A stretch of 64,000 nt of DNA from Opisthorchis felineus (lineage: Eukaryota > Platyhelminthes > Trematoda > Opisthorchiida > Opisthorchiidae): contig SJOL01007640.1 of NCBI GenBank assembly GCA_004794785.1, positions 676,589 through 740,588 of the forward strand, written 5' to 3'. This document shows, in pieces, positions 52,701 to 64,000 of this stretch. The notes under the pieces were generated by a model that saw nothing but the letters and a program-made list of their open reading frames with translations, was not told the DNA's origin and made no database searches. How positions within the stretch are numbered: position 1 is the first letter of the stretch; every line of letters starts with the position of its first letter. Both the position numbers and the translations under genes were made by a program.

Positions 52701-55700
52701 CATACTTTAATTAAGAGAGATAAATAAGGACTGGGGTGAAGGAGAAGCTATCAGGCATGCCTACGCTGACTTATATATTTCCAGCTGTTTTGAATCGGGC
52801 TTTTCTGCCCAATTCTCTAAGTGTTTCGTTTGCGACATAAAGTCACAATAAAAGCAGGATTTTTCAAAAGTGCCAAGTGCTCCAGTCTCTCTCACAAATA
52901 TTCCTAAGTTGAGGTACCGTATTTGAGGTCACTGGGTTGTAAGGTGTTCAGCGGTAGTTAACTAACGGAGGGGCCTGAAGCAAAATGTAGGCCTTCCAGC
53001 ATGTAACGTGTTAGCTCGTTTTCAAGTTGCGGTTTGTGCGCTCCCCTCCAACTGGGTGAAACACTCTGTGGAGCAAGGGTTTGGCCAACAGTCTAATTGA
53101 TCTTTACGTTGTCTGCCTAAAGAGTGACAATGACAGCTGTAGGTTCTTTGGGCCTCAGCCACGCAGTGAGCCGAAGAGATTTTTGCAAAAGAATCACTAA
53201 GTTTAATCTGGAGAGGAGAACAGTAGGTTTGGGTTTTTAATTTAAACGGGAGCGAAGTGCAACCAAAAACAGCACGCTAACTTTTCCTCTTTTAGTTGAA
53301 CCTTTTTGAATTCCGGTTAGCCAAACAATCATATTTTTTATTCAAAGAACATATACGAGTTGGCGACTCTACGGTTGCCTTAACCTCTTAGGTCGTACAC
53401 AAAAAAAATACTCCTGTTATGCTGAAACTCGTTATAACTGCAGGTTCACCATTCGCTGTTTACGTATTTACACAAACGGTTTCTTCATTTTAGCTTTCGT
53501 TATGCCAACATTCGATCCCCGTTATCTGTCACCCGAATCCGGTTTGTAAAGCGTCACCCTGACAACATGATTTAGTACACAGTCTAAGGGCTAGAACTGA
53601 GTCGTAGCCACAAAGCATGTATATTCATTTTGGTTTACATCGTCCGCCGCTATCACATCACATTATGACTCAAGAGCCATAATTGGGCTCGTCCGCTGCA
53701 AATTGTGGTTTCAAAACCCCTAACCCAATAGTGCTCGTTGTTAGTGATGAGCGAGGTAACATTTCAGCGTCATCATCTGATGTCACCGGTGAAAACGACA
53801 TTTACGAACAGAACTACAATGTTAATTTATTACTAACCAAGTAGCGACTTACTGAATCACTGTTTAAAAGAGGGCTTTCGAATGTTATGTATTGTGGTCT
53901 GGATGAAGCAACCATTCTCGAAAACGATCGTGACTTTTTGGAACGAAATAATCTTGGGCGATAGAGTAGGGGCAATTCAAGAAAGCTTGTAATAAATGTG
54001 TGTTTGGATCAAATAAAGCCCACAAAGATGAAAATGGTCTTATAGGAGCTCATCAAGTTGGCATATCAACTGAGTTCACAGTTCTGGCTATTAACCAAAA
54101 GACGGTGGATCCAATGCCTTAAAACTGGTTGTGTTCCTCTTTCCAAAAATCCTGTCTTTCCGCTTAGCCACATCAAACGGTGCTACTGAGGCAAATCCCG
54201 CTTGGGGATCCAGAACTTAGTGCACAGGTAATGTAGTAAACGAGGACCACCTGTTTCAGTGATTTCTAGGACAAGAGGTTCTTCAAAATCGGACCTTCTG
54301 GCTAGAGTATAAGTGATATTGGTGTCGACTCATATATCTCCAGCACGACATGTGTGTTATTACATCAAATGGGTGTGATGAAGCCACCCTTTGTGGAATA
54401 TTTTGACAGGAAACCACCCTCTCTTTTGCTTACACATGATTCATTCACACGTTCTTGATTGTGAGTGCTGTTAAAAACTCGAGTTTGCTGTAACTTTAAG
54501 TTTTTTCGCCATTATATTTTTCAGAACTAAAACGGGTGGACTGTATGAAGGTTTAAACATCTACATATATACAGAAAAATCACCGGCCAGTATTTCCGGT
54601 TGAAAAAAACAACAGTTAAACACATGCTGTAAGCTGACGGGCAGAATGGCTTTGAAGTGTGGGTGGCGTATGTGAAGAAAAATGTGGTGTTGTGTACGCA
54701 TACGAAGACAAGGATAGGTTAAAACCAGGGGTTCATATATGCAAACAATGTGTATCTGACTATGCAAGATAGGATCAGGTCATCTTAACAAAAGCTTTGG
54801 CTATGAAGATAAAGCAAGTCCTCGTCGATCATACCCTGGGAAGAACTGTGATTAGTTCCCTGGGTGCCTGCCAGTTAGGTGCTAACCGACCTCTCTCCCC
54901 GTCGGGTTTTCACCACTCGGTCTAGATGGCAAATATTGCTTTACCAACCAAAACAGCTTTTTGTGTCCAACGTACTCTGTGGCGTGGCACCGTGAAAAAA
55001 GTGTCAACTTTCGGGTACGTTGCTGTGCAAATATTCTTGTTCAAAGTGAATGCTTTTCCAATCGGGATAGACATTCAGAAAATACTGCTAGCTCATGTGC
55101 GCCTCGTGACTCATAATTTGCCGCAATAGTAAGTCCAAGGGAGCTTGTAGGCAGACGGCTTTCTCTAGAGATGAAGTTGTTTGAGCGTTGCGAACCCCCG
55201 AAACCGTGTAGTTAAGAGGAACATTGGTAGCTCAGGCCGATGTGTTGTTGGCCCCTGTGCTGGGTTTGAAGTTCAGTTCACGTTCTATTCAGTGTCAATT
55301 TAGGCAACGTAGGGCTTGTTGGAGAACTATACCGAGAGCCATTACAATCTGGGAAATCCACTTGCAAGTTACCAAAAACTGTATCTTGCCCTCAGTGGAT
55401 ACTTTCGTTCTAAATTGAACTGACTGACTTGTGAACTTAGTTAATTTAGCAACTGATTAGCTTGATCAGCGGGAGCCCTCTTGAATGAATGACCGACAAG
55501 GTTCTCACAAATCTGGTCCCCTAGTAACAATCGACCTGGAGTTTATATTTGGCCACTTACTTTGCGTTAAATGGTACTTAGTAGCATGTGCATCACCAGA
55601 CGTAGTTGTTTGTTTATTTTATTTCTAATCGATCACTAAATTACCACATTTACACCCTTGTCTTGAATGAAACCGTATGTATAACGTCACATCTTGCCGG

Positions 55701-56467
55701 AACGCTGAGAAAGTAACGGCAGTGTATCTAACAGTAGTTTAAAGCAGACATACTGAAACCTTGCGTTCGCCGAAAATAAAGTTACTGTACGTAGTTAGTG
55801 TGAATGTCGTGGCTGATTCGTGATTACCTGGAGTAGTTTTACTTCAGACATCAGACTCTCCACTCTTCCTGGTGGAGTCGTATTCACTCTTTCCTGGCTT
55901 GAGCGTTCTTCTTCGGTTCTAATCAACCTATAGCGGTGGGGATCTTGAGATATGTGCGTCTCAGGGCCCGACGCTTAATCCCTTTTGCACGCGGGAATTC
56001 CGTCTTGTTTTCGTTTGCTCGAGCAATAGCCACTGATTACGGATAAATTGGTAATGCAGTAAACAGTAATCACTGAAAGAATCTTACCGAAATGCATAGG
56101 TTAGTTGTTGAGCAAGTTTTCAGAGGGCCCAAAAGACGTCCCCATTAGCCAGGCTGATTTTGACCGCCCTTATTGGTGGAGTGGTTAACCTGCACCCTTG
56201 ATGTCCACGGTTATGTATTTTGGCCACTTACTCCCTTCACGTTTTTGAAATGCTATGTAGGCAACCGGTTGAAACAAAGGCACATGCCATTCACTATAGG
56301 TATGCATAACAAAATGTTTTGTAGGCTAATACTAGGATGAAAGTATACAAGATCAGATCCTCTGCTCGACCACACAGAAAGCCTTCCATTATCTGTTATG
56401 TCGGACCACTTTCATTTTTAAACTGTTTATCATAAAGCGTATGTGATTTACCTGGCTTTACTGGTCT

Positions 56468-56469
<2 letters not shown>
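49706..56469. other. No supported gene; may include intron or upstream region of the TRIM gene
   Basis: Frames at 51267-51656 (-, 129 codons) and 52293-52685 (+, 130 codons) are anonymous. I could not find an upstream TRIM exon with an ATG and a donor leaving one base to join the exon at 56970. Confidence 0.5.
53780..53815 (-). repeat. Possible family D fragment, copy 3
   Basis: The segment from GATGTCACCGGTGA to CAGAACT resembles the reverse complement of the family D core with small gaps. The match is short and could be chance. Confidence 0.3.

Positions 56470-56513
<44 letters not shown>
56470..56513. repeat. (TA)n dinucleotide microsatellite
   Basis: 44 bp of uninterrupted alternating A and T, about 450 bp upstream of the TRIM exon in the presumed intron. 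Confidence 0.97.
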
Positions 56514-56516
<3 letters not shown>

Positions 56517-56581
56517 CGGGACCTAGTATACAAATATGCTTACATAGAGGCTGACAAAAACTAGAAGGTAGAACTTTGCTT

Positions 56582-56716
56582 CAAAGCTACTCATAAAGTC
56601 GACGAAAGCTCTGGAGAGCCTACTACCGGTTTCGTGCAACTTGGTGATCATTAGGCAGTCCCAGTCTCCAAATTTGCACCAATTCTGTTTCTAATTTGAG
56701 CACGTAGGTTGCTACA
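56582..56716 (-). mobile_element. Family R copy 7, antisense to the TRIM gene
   Basis: On the minus strand it shows GGAGACTGGGACTGCC, GAAACCGGTAGTAGGC and TTTATGAGTAGCTTTG, in the order of the family block. The ribozyme keeps GAAA and the ACCGGT stem III. It has CTAATGA in the core and a broken stem II. It lies about 250 bp upstream of the TRIM exon, in the presumed intron. Confidence 0.65.
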
Positions 56717-56950
56717 AATACAAATGAAAATGAATTGTTGCTGACGGAACTGAAAGTCCTCCGAAGATGTCCCCTCATAGGATACCATGAAAACCAGCTA
56801 TTTGATCACTGAATCAGTGCATTGATTAGAGTAGTTTCCGATGAATGGCAACCAAGTGATGCAGTAATGTTTGTTAGCCTTCAGTACTAGTTGGCACTGA
56901 AAATGTAGGACGTACTAAACAGGGCTTCAGAGAAGCTTATTAAAAATGCC

Positions 56951-56969
56951 CTACTGTTTTCATTTTTAG
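56951..56969 (+). other. Splice acceptor of the TRIM exon
   Basis: A T-rich tract (ctactgttttcatttttag) ends in AG at 56968-56969, directly before the open RING/B-box frame. The frame remains open back to this AG, and the exon's first two bases complete a split codon. Confidence 0.8.
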
Positions 56970-58072
56970 TTCCAAATGATGACGACGGACATGCAGCGGA
57001 GAAAACAAAGTTGGGGAAAACAAGAGAAGCAGATTTTGCACAATCAAACGCGCGAGCAGCTGCGAATAAATTGGTGGCTGATTCATTCTTCGGAACTGTT
57101 GCAGGTCGCTTGGCACAAGAAATTCATGACGAGTTCCTTGTGTGTAAAATATGCTTAGAAAGCTACAACAACCCAAAGTGTCTCAGTTGTTTACACACGT
57201 TTTGTGCGGCCTGCATTGACAAGCACATTTCTGCTGAAGTCACTTATAACAAGTACACCGACTACCGAGATTTCACCTGTCCGCTATGTCGGAAGCGAAC
57301 GCAATTGCCACTTGGAGGAGTTAAGAGGCTTCCCGACAACTTCCTTATATCAGGCCTGACGGAGTTGGTCATGCGACAGCGTGCTTCTTCTCACTCCTCG
57401 TCTTCCATTACCTTGACTGCAGGACCCAACGGCCGTGGCCTCGGAGATGGACTGGACGCCAACAGCAGCTCATTAAATGGTGAGGATGATAATGATCGTG
57501 TGCATCAACTGCCTCGATTAAATCGACGTGGTATTACTTTCGGAGAATGTGAAATATGTGCCCAAGTCGGTTGGCTGGATCGTGGACACTCGACAGAGCC
57601 CGTTAGCAAACCTTTGTCTAACGGTGATACTGGACGTGCCAGCTCGGCTCATTTAAGCAATGCGCCTCAGGCATCATCTAAATGTTTAGATTGTAACAAA
57701 CTTCTATGTGTCGAGTGTGTTAAACGACACCGGAACACCAAGGTCACTAAAGATCATGCCACTTTTGATTTGCAGTCCGGCAAGGAGATTGAGTGCAAAG
57801 AGCATCCCGGTGAGACCGTTCGGTTTTATTGTGAGGCCTGTTCGTCGTGCATATGTGTCCTGTGCACTTTCAATGAACATCGAGAACATGAAGTAACCAG
57901 TTTCGGTGAAGCTGTGAATTGCTTGCGGGCTGAATTGGAAGGGGCCTTGGAGCACGCTTCAAGACGTATCCTTAGTTGTCAAACAAGAATGAACGCAGTT
58001 AATGAGGCTTCGGAGTTGGTTCACAACTTGGAAAGGCAAATTCACGAAACTGCTGAACACTTTATCGAAGCA
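56970..58072 (+). CDS. Internal exon of a TRIM/RBCC E3 ubiquitin ligase (RING, two B-boxes, coiled-coil start)
   Basis: The frame is open for 367 full codons. Residue numbers below count from the TTG at 57011. A C3HC4 RING has C45, C48, C60, H62, C65, C68, C90 and C93 (57143-57289). It should recruit an E2 enzyme for ubiquitin transfer. B-box 1 has C180, C183, C225, C228, C233, C236, H240 and H249; B-box 2 has C262, H265, C274, C277, C282, C285, H290 and H293. Residues about 301-353 are heptad-like and Glu/Leu-rich, the start of a coiled coil used for dimerisation. The first in-frame ATG is at codon 121, after the RING, and the upstream ATG at 56976 is in another frame, so an earlier exon must supply the start. 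The entry phase is 1 (TT completes a split codon) and the exit phase is 0. The C-terminal module (NHL or other) is not visible. TRIM-NHL or TRIM56-like affiliation is plausible but unproven. Confidence 0.93.
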
Positions 58073-58078
58073 GTGAGT
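58073..58078 (+). other. Splice donor of the TRIM exon
   Basis: GTGAGT follows the codon for residue 354 inside the coiled coil. The frame continues for 27 more codons to a stop at 58156, but that tail loses the heptad character and looks like read-through into an intron. Use of this donor would leave phase 0. Confidence 0.78.
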
Positions 58079-60677
58079 AATTTTCCCAATGAACGATCGC
58101 TATCTACTCTGGTCACATCGCGTTGTAGTAGGAAAAATAGTATAACTGACACCTAATCGAGAGACCATCGAATGGCTTTTTGTCAATAATTCTTTGTGGA
58201 AGCAGGTTTTCTAGTAAAAGATTCTTCAAAGATCCCGATGGAATATTTACTGACATAATCGTTCAAGAAAGATCCAGTCATTAGTAATAGGTTAACCTGC
58301 ATATGAAATGATGTTAAAAGCATCGTTCTGTTACGGCTGCTCGCCAACTATTTTAATAAACCAAAGGAATAAACTTGTTGGAATTATGGTCCGATTGAAA
58401 ATCACCGCTTTTGGGACAACGTCTTCGTTCGTTCAAAGGATTAAGTCTCCAGGCACTACTTACTCACGACAGCACACCTAGGTTTTCCCATTGGCCACCT
58501 GAGCAGCCTTTACTAGCACGGGACAGGCTGCACCTAAACAACACATGGTGTGAATTTGTCAAAAATAAACGTTATAACTATCTGGTATGTATCAAAACTT
58601 TTTGGATACACCAGCGGACTCTACACAACATTGTAGCTCCCGTCCGTATCTGTGAATATTCTACCCTGTCCATAAGAAAACACCCCCCTAAAACACCCCT
58701 AAACGTGGACGACAAATGTGAGGTACCTCCTGGGTCTTCTACAAATCTTATATATTTCGATGTTTTAACGATAAGATCCGAGGTTTTCCGAATTAAGTTA
58801 CTTTAGTCGCACTCTACGTTTGAACAAGCTTACCTGAGACATGCTGGTGCCTCAGCAACGTATCACTACCTGCTCGTAGTCAAAGCCTGTCCTCCACCTA
58901 GGCCGAACGAGTAAGTATTATGCATTGGGACCGAAAACAAATAAAACCCTGTGGTGAAGACGTCTTCTAAAATTATAGACAATGGGGTTATTGGGACCTA
59001 AGTGAATGGTGGGTTTCCAATAGTGCTTGGTCGTTTTACGTTGCTTTAGGGGTTTTGTTACTTGTTGCAATTGCTCTAAGTGTCCGGGAATACTTCTTTG
59101 TTGAAGGGCGGACCAAAATAAATCGTCATATCCATAGCATTTGGTTTACAAAACTCGAAAATTTAGTTGTTCCAGAGAAATCGGACTTCTTTGGAAAAAG
59201 GGAGAATTCTCATAGGAGAGGATTATTTCCAGCTAAGGAACCAAAACGTTTCTTGTATATAATCATTGGGCGCTCGTTCACTTTGGAACTAGAAGAAGAA
59301 GAATGAAGGACTTCTAAACTTAGTGGTCTGAAACGACTCGGGCATAATAATCCCTGTGCTAAAAACATTCAGTAGTTACCTTTCTAACCACAACGATTCT
59401 GTAAAATCAGATGCTGGCCACTGGAACTGCTTACGTAACCGCTCACTTCGTTTTGCGTCATTAAAACTCCACCATCGGGTATGAAGAGAACAGAGCTCCT
59501 TCTGTTAGGAATCTTCTTTGATACTGTAGCAACAAAAAACACTGGACAACCCTGTGTACATGATTTATTCAGAAACTGGTTTGGATACAGAAACTCACTG
59601 AGCTGTTTACGCCTGAGGCTCTAGGTGATCTTCCTTTGTGTCAGACAAACCAACTGTGTTACAACTTTCACTTTCCAACCGTTTCATGTCTAAACTTGAT
59701 ATGAGTGTGCTGGCCTTACCGTAAACCAAGTAATGCTTGCTTGAGCACAGGCGATTTTATCAGTCTTAATTTCGGCACGAGGAGATGATATACAAAATAC
59801 CATTATTTCTTCTACGCTTTCTAACTTCGGGGAAATTTATTTCGACCACAACTGCGTTTGCAGGATATTTTGTTAGTTAGCTCCCCTACTGTGTTCCGAC
59901 GATCAGACTAACAGAACGGAATTCTGCCCTTCCAAACCTGAATGAATGGATTAATTGGAGTGGCGAAATTAAATAAACTAGGCGTGCTTGTAAGTTTGCG
60001 CGTAACTATGTACAACTTTTTCAAGGATACCAAACTTCGGTACACAATTTTGGCCCCAGAACAGAGCACTACCTTAGAGAAGATCACTGTGTATTGGCCC
60101 TTTTATGAAACTTTGGTGATAAATTTGGTTAAATGATACTCAGGTACAGCACTATCAAGTAGGGTTTCGGCAAAAGAACTCGGGATAAAATAGTCGTCCA
60201 ACTGTATGCCAAATGCAAAATAACTAATAACAACCGGCTTCTTCAGTTCAGATCAGCGAAGTGAAAACTATTCAGGCTATGGGGTAATTCTGTGATGCGT
60301 GTGCTTATGGCCGTGCTTAAAGTGGACAGGCGGCATTTCCACTACAGATAAACTAACCACATAATGTCTCAGTTTCACTTCTGTGCCACTTGTTTTTATG
60401 CTTCGTCAAAAAATAACCTGACGTGGATTCCAAAGGACACTGTAGGGGGTGTTTTCTTATTTTCTGTTCACCTCACATGAAGTCAAGTGGACCCTTGAAT
60501 CGATTGTTCACGATCATCAGGTATTTTTTAACGGAAAATAATTTTGATATGATCAGGAGCACACTCGAGGGTTAGGTCGTAATTAAAAATCCGTAATCTT
60601 ATTTTTTGTGGTATTTTAGCTGCGTAAGTGAGTTGTAATAGATACTCACGACACACTATGTCTGGTTTCCAAAAGCT
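58073..60677 (+). other. Presumed TRIM intron, proximal part
   Basis: Follows the GTGAGT donor. The frame at 58411-58806 (131 codons) does not continue a coiled coil or show a known C-terminal TRIM domain. No acceptor followed by a plausible phase-0 exon was recognised. Confidence 0.55.
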
Positions 60678-60691
60678 TTAATATGGGTAGA
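60678..60691 (+). repeat. Left target-site duplication of the tRNA-derived SINE
   Basis: TTAATATGGGTAGA is repeated exactly at 60873-60886. Confidence 0.85.
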
Positions 60692-60872
60692 GGGCGCGAT
60701 GGCTCAGTGGTTAGGGCGCGAATTTATTAACCGGAAGGTTCGTGGTTAGAGCCCGACCTCTGCCTCTCAGCTTCCCCTGTCCAGGCCTGGGCAACCTGGC
60801 AGTATCCCAGGCCTCGTGCTTCCTTCTGGTTGCATGGCAGTTAGACACCGAAAGGGTGCTACAGCTGAACGA
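60692..60872 (+). mobile_element. tRNA-derived SINE
   Basis: The element begins with a tRNA-like head. Box A-like TGGCTCAGTGGT is at 60700-60711 and box B-like GGTTAGAGCCC (9 of 11 consensus bases) at 60744-60754. A tRNA-unrelated body of about 115 bp follows. An exact 14-bp repeat, TTAATATGGGTAGA, flanks it on both sides. Total length is 181 bp, typical of a SINE. Perfect duplication suggests a relatively recent insertion. It sits in the presumed intron after the TRIM exon, in the same orientation. No other copy was found in this window. Confidence 0.85.
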
Positions 60873-60886
60873 TTAATATGGGTAGA
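60873..60886 (+). repeat. Right target-site duplication of the tRNA-derived SINE
   Basis: Exact second copy of TTAATATGGGTAGA. Confidence 0.85.
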
Positions 60887-62616
60887 ATTAAGGCAGGAAA
60901 ATACAATATTACCATAGAAATGTAAGGCCTATGTTTTTTGACTTGCTTGATATATTAATTACACAATCTACCACTTTTTATTTTCGGAGCCGCATGCTTC
61001 TACCATTGTCAGACGAAATTAACTGGCCTGCTCCCTGGAATTCTTCGTACAATGATCTCGGTAAATTCTGCCCACCTTTTCTTCGTTGTTCTAGCCACGA
61101 ATATTGGTCAGTGATTAACAAACTGTAACCCTGTTTGAGTTGTATTCAAAACTTTTGCGTTTCGACTTCTGGAAGACAAAGTATGAATGGTGCACGCCTT
61201 ATTCAGAAAATAAATAAGATTCATCAAACAGAGTTGGTTAGCTCAGAATGTAAATTCTGTCAAACAAAAGGCAATTTCTCTCGTACCAGACAATAGTAGA
61301 AGTGCTGTTTTTAGTCAGAGTCGTAAAAGAGTCAAAATGAGCAAACGTGAAATGGACAAGATCTGACTGGATCCTTAAGGCCATATCACGATGCTTCGCG
61401 GCGTGATAAGAATGACGGTTTTTGAAAGATACTGGCGAACTGTCACCAACAAATTTGACTGCTTTGCGGTCGAAATGAATAGTAAGCGGTAAGTCATCTT
61501 AACTCACTTCACTTACCTAAAATTATGGGACAAACCTTGTTCCTAATAAGAAGAAACAGAACAAATGAGGACAACTTCTGTCCATCCATAATTTCTCCCC
61601 CACTGAGTACGGTTACAAAGCCAAATTGCGTGGAATTAAAAGCAAACCGGCCCTTCGTCCAAACAAAGCCAATATATGGCCCAACAGCAAGGCTAGATTT
61701 GGCCTACGGGAATCATATTTCCCTACTCAGGTGGTAGCTATATTGAAACATGTGGACCATCCGTTTCGGGGCCCCACTGAATGTATTGGATGGTCCAAGG
61801 GGACATACTTCCAAAGTCCGATGAAAACTAACCGAGATACGAATTAGATGTGCTGTTTCACTACCATTGGCGGATGTTTCGTAAACGTGTCGATGATTTT
61901 GGGGGTGGAATTCAAATCTAGCTGGCTTTTGGCCCCTAAGTGGTAATTCAGGGCAAGGCTAAAGATACTCTTTAGCAGGCCTTTTAAGCAAAGCCATATG
62001 ATACACTGCAAACTGCTCCTTCGTGCACCTGATTGTCCGAGCTTCATATTCTGCCGCACAGTTGTCCTCCAGGATGAGGAAAAGCGTGGTTATTCGATTA
62101 AAACTGGTTTTGCATGGTGAAACCTGGAAATGTCCGTTGTACTGAGTTTTAAGTGCATGATGGACCTGATGGATCAGCTGAAGAATTCCCTTTGAATATG
62201 AATTGTGTGAAAACAAATTTCTTTTCAGTGCGTGGTTCCAGTGATATGCCTGCGCTGTTGGTCAGATTTATATCAATAAGAGATGCCGGATGCCCCTCTT
62301 TTCTTGGCCCGTCGTCCAGACATATTTTCCTTACTCTTCTGAAAGAACGACGAATTACGTTGGGTTTCTGTCATGAGGGCCTTAAGTTATGGACTTTTGT
62401 ATGCTATCCTGTCCACTTTGTTTTTGGAAGACCACTGTGATGGAGGACCTTATCTAATAACCTGTGACACACTAGAAAAGCGTTGGTTTTTCACGTCTTG
62501 CGCAAAATTGATCAACGCATCAGCCTCGCTCAACCTTTTTATGGGTGAAACAATTTCGACATCTTGTCTGTCATCAAGAATGTGGTATTGCCATGCCGTT
62601 GATGAAGGCCACAGTT
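60887..62616 (+). other. Presumed TRIM intron or downstream sequence, no feature seen
   Basis: Short anonymous frames on both strands around 61500-62450, none with a recognisable domain. Confidence 0.45.
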
Positions 62617-62719
62617 GACAACCTCTCGGCTGGTAGTTGGAAACCAGACCTTTCGGCTACGGGCTGCTGATTAGCAGTGTGAGTAACTCGCAACTAGACA
62701 CAATGTGGCGTCGTTGATC
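62617..62719 (-). mobile_element. Family C copy 2: promoter half
   Basis: The reverse complement matches 10938-11040: GTCTAGTTGCGAG, CACACTGCTAATCAGC, TAGCCGAAAGGTC and AGCCGAGAGGT are all conserved in order. The TAGCCGAAAGG segment fits a Pol III box A. The element stops before box B and the ribozyme. Confidence 0.65.
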
Positions 62720-63020
62720 TTTTATGCACGAAGTTTCCGTCACACGGTTTCCATAGTGGTGAATTCTCAGATGGAGGAGCCGTCGCCGTGTTAATTATTC
62801 GTTCGTCTGAGCTACTTACAGTTAGTTGGTAATTCTGGAAGACTGAAATTTCATTGGAGATTTTTTATGTAAGTGAAGTCGATCTGCACCAAAAGACCGA
62901 GAAGCAGTGCACAGCTTTATCCAGTCTGAGCATGAGTTTATCAGACTGCTAGTCCGCAGCTCGTGGCTAGTAGCCTTCAACTATTCAGCTTAAATTTACA
63001 AGTTCAGATTGTCCGGGGAT

Positions 63021-63105
63021 TCGTGTGACGCACCTTTATGATGATTCCTAGCAAGGAATAAATCGCTCAGTAGTATTTCTTGGCAGTTCGGAGTAGAATC
63101 ACAGC
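63021..63105 (+). mobile_element. Family C copy 4: tail with decayed hammerhead
   Basis: GTGTGACGCAC, ATGATGATTC and TTCTTGGCAGTTCGGAGT follow the family C tail. The ribozyme keeps a perfect 4-bp stem II (TTCC with GGAA, 63045-63058), but the core reads ATGATGA and TAAA. It lies 300 bp from copy 2 in the opposite orientation. Confidence 0.5.
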
Positions 63106-64000
63106 ACCTACAGGTCAAGGGGTCTACTTGGACCTCAACCTTCTCCCGTACTACCAACTAAGTATTCGACCGTAGATTGCCTGCACAGTGTTGAAGACAA
63201 TGACCTTTCAATTTGCACATAAATACATCATCCATCAGAGAACGGACAAGCTAACATAGTGATACTTCATCAAAAGGTCGGTTGTATTTTGTATTGAATG
63301 TGAACGTTATATTGAAAGTGCAACATATGTTGAGCTAGTTTATCTTAGTGGTAGGTAAAGTCAGCTGTATCCAAACACATCATAATCGCATAGCTAAATA
63401 ATTGTTTTTCGCAAGCGAGCTATTCTGAAAGAGTACAAACGTTATTCCGATATGTTAACTTTTCGAACTGAGGCCACAAGGGCATAGTTGCTCCTGAAGA
63501 GTCAACCAGTCATCGAGCAGTTTCCTGATATATTAAACTGCATATCTAGTGTTGGGCATAAAGGGCAGCTCCGGCTGTGTACCGTAGGAAGCACGTGCAT
63601 AGGTGGAATATTCAATCTATTTGCTTAATCCTCTGGAACGTCTTACCTGCGGTGAGTTTTTTAAATGTTTTTGGACAGTTTGTTATTTTTGGCTCTACTC
63701 TTCTAGTTATTTCTGTGGAAATCTTTGTAGAACGTACAATAGTCTGGATCATTTTAATCCTCTACAATAGCGTGAAAAACGTCAAAGAATTTGACACTGC
63801 GTATGCTGCATCATAAGGTCTAGAGATGTCTGCAAAAGCAGAGAGGACAAGTGTGGTAACATCTTCAGCCTCGCCTACAGATCTTGCATTGCAACTCGTC
63901 AAAACTCACTGCACCAAATTAAAGTGAATAATAAGGCCGATCTCAGGTTGGTTCACCTCAGTTTACAGAGGCGAATTCAAGTGAGTGCTGGTTGTACATA
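63106..64000. other. No supported gene
   Basis: A 79-codon hydrophobic frame at 63577-63816 has a GTGAGT inside it at 63652 but no supporting homology that I recognise. Confidence 0.45.

Noticed and set aside
56160..56215. tRNA or SINE at a GGTGGAGTGGTTAACC motif
   Set aside because: Box A resemblance only, with no box B, no flanking duplication and no similar copy in the window.
56976..57158. ATG at 56976 as the TRIM start codon
   Set aside because: It is in a different frame from the RING/B-box frame and its own frame stops after 60 codons.
58073..58156. The 27 codons after residue 354 as part of the TRIM protein
   Set aside because: They start with a consensus GTGAGT donor, lose the coiled-coil pattern and end at a stop. 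Intron read-through is more likely.

Overview
This is a stretch of animal nuclear DNA that is almost entirely non-coding. It most likely comes from a flatworm (trematode or cestode). That placement is an inference. It rests on one spliced TRIM-type exon with standard GT-AG borders, very long gene-free intervals, and short retroelements carrying hammerhead ribozyme motifs. That last combination is well known from schistosome Sm-alpha SINEs and from Penelope-like elements. No bacterial, phage or organellar gene organisation is present.

Coding content: the only open frame clearly beyond chance is at 56970-58072 (+). It is a single internal exon encoding RING finger, B-box 1, B-box 2 and the start of a coiled coil, that is, the RBCC core of a TRIM ubiquitin ligase. 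The exon has a polypyrimidine tract and AG before it and GTGAGT after it. The start codon and the C-terminal domain must lie in other exons that I could not locate. All other frames (up to 160 codons) are in the range expected by chance in 64 kb of A+T-leaning DNA, and none shows a recognisable domain.

Repeat content: three short dispersed families stand out. (1) Family R has seven copies or fragments (9.8, 22.2, 30.8, 36.1, 42.4, 49.5 and 56.6 kb). Its members share a 5' terminus and/or a conserved block of about 120 bp. The block contains a hammerhead ribozyme fold, best preserved at 10072-10116. Two copies are bounded by exact 13- and 12-bp direct repeats, and the copy at 9794-10151 also contains an 83-bp inverted repeat. 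(2) Family C is a SINE-like repeat (10.9, 35.6, 62.6 and 63.0 kb) with tRNA-like A and B boxes followed by a second, different hammerhead, best preserved at 11069-11113. (3) A tRNA-derived SINE at 60692-60872 has a perfect 14-bp target-site duplication. A further degenerate family (D) occurs at 2.7, 30.6 and possibly 53.8 kb. Microsatellites lie at 15.7 kb (TA-rich), 44.2 kb (ATG) and 56.5 kb (TA).

Layout: 1-9.8 kb, no supported gene, one D repeat; 9.8-11.1 kb, two ribozyme-bearing elements within about 1 kb of each other; 11-47 kb, gene-free with scattered repeats; 47.7-48.5 kb, a 124-bp duplication next to a single N, probably an assembly junction; 49-57 kb, repeats and the presumed intron upstream of the TRIM exon; 57-58 kb, the exon; 58-64 kb, presumed downstream intron with a SINE and family C copies.
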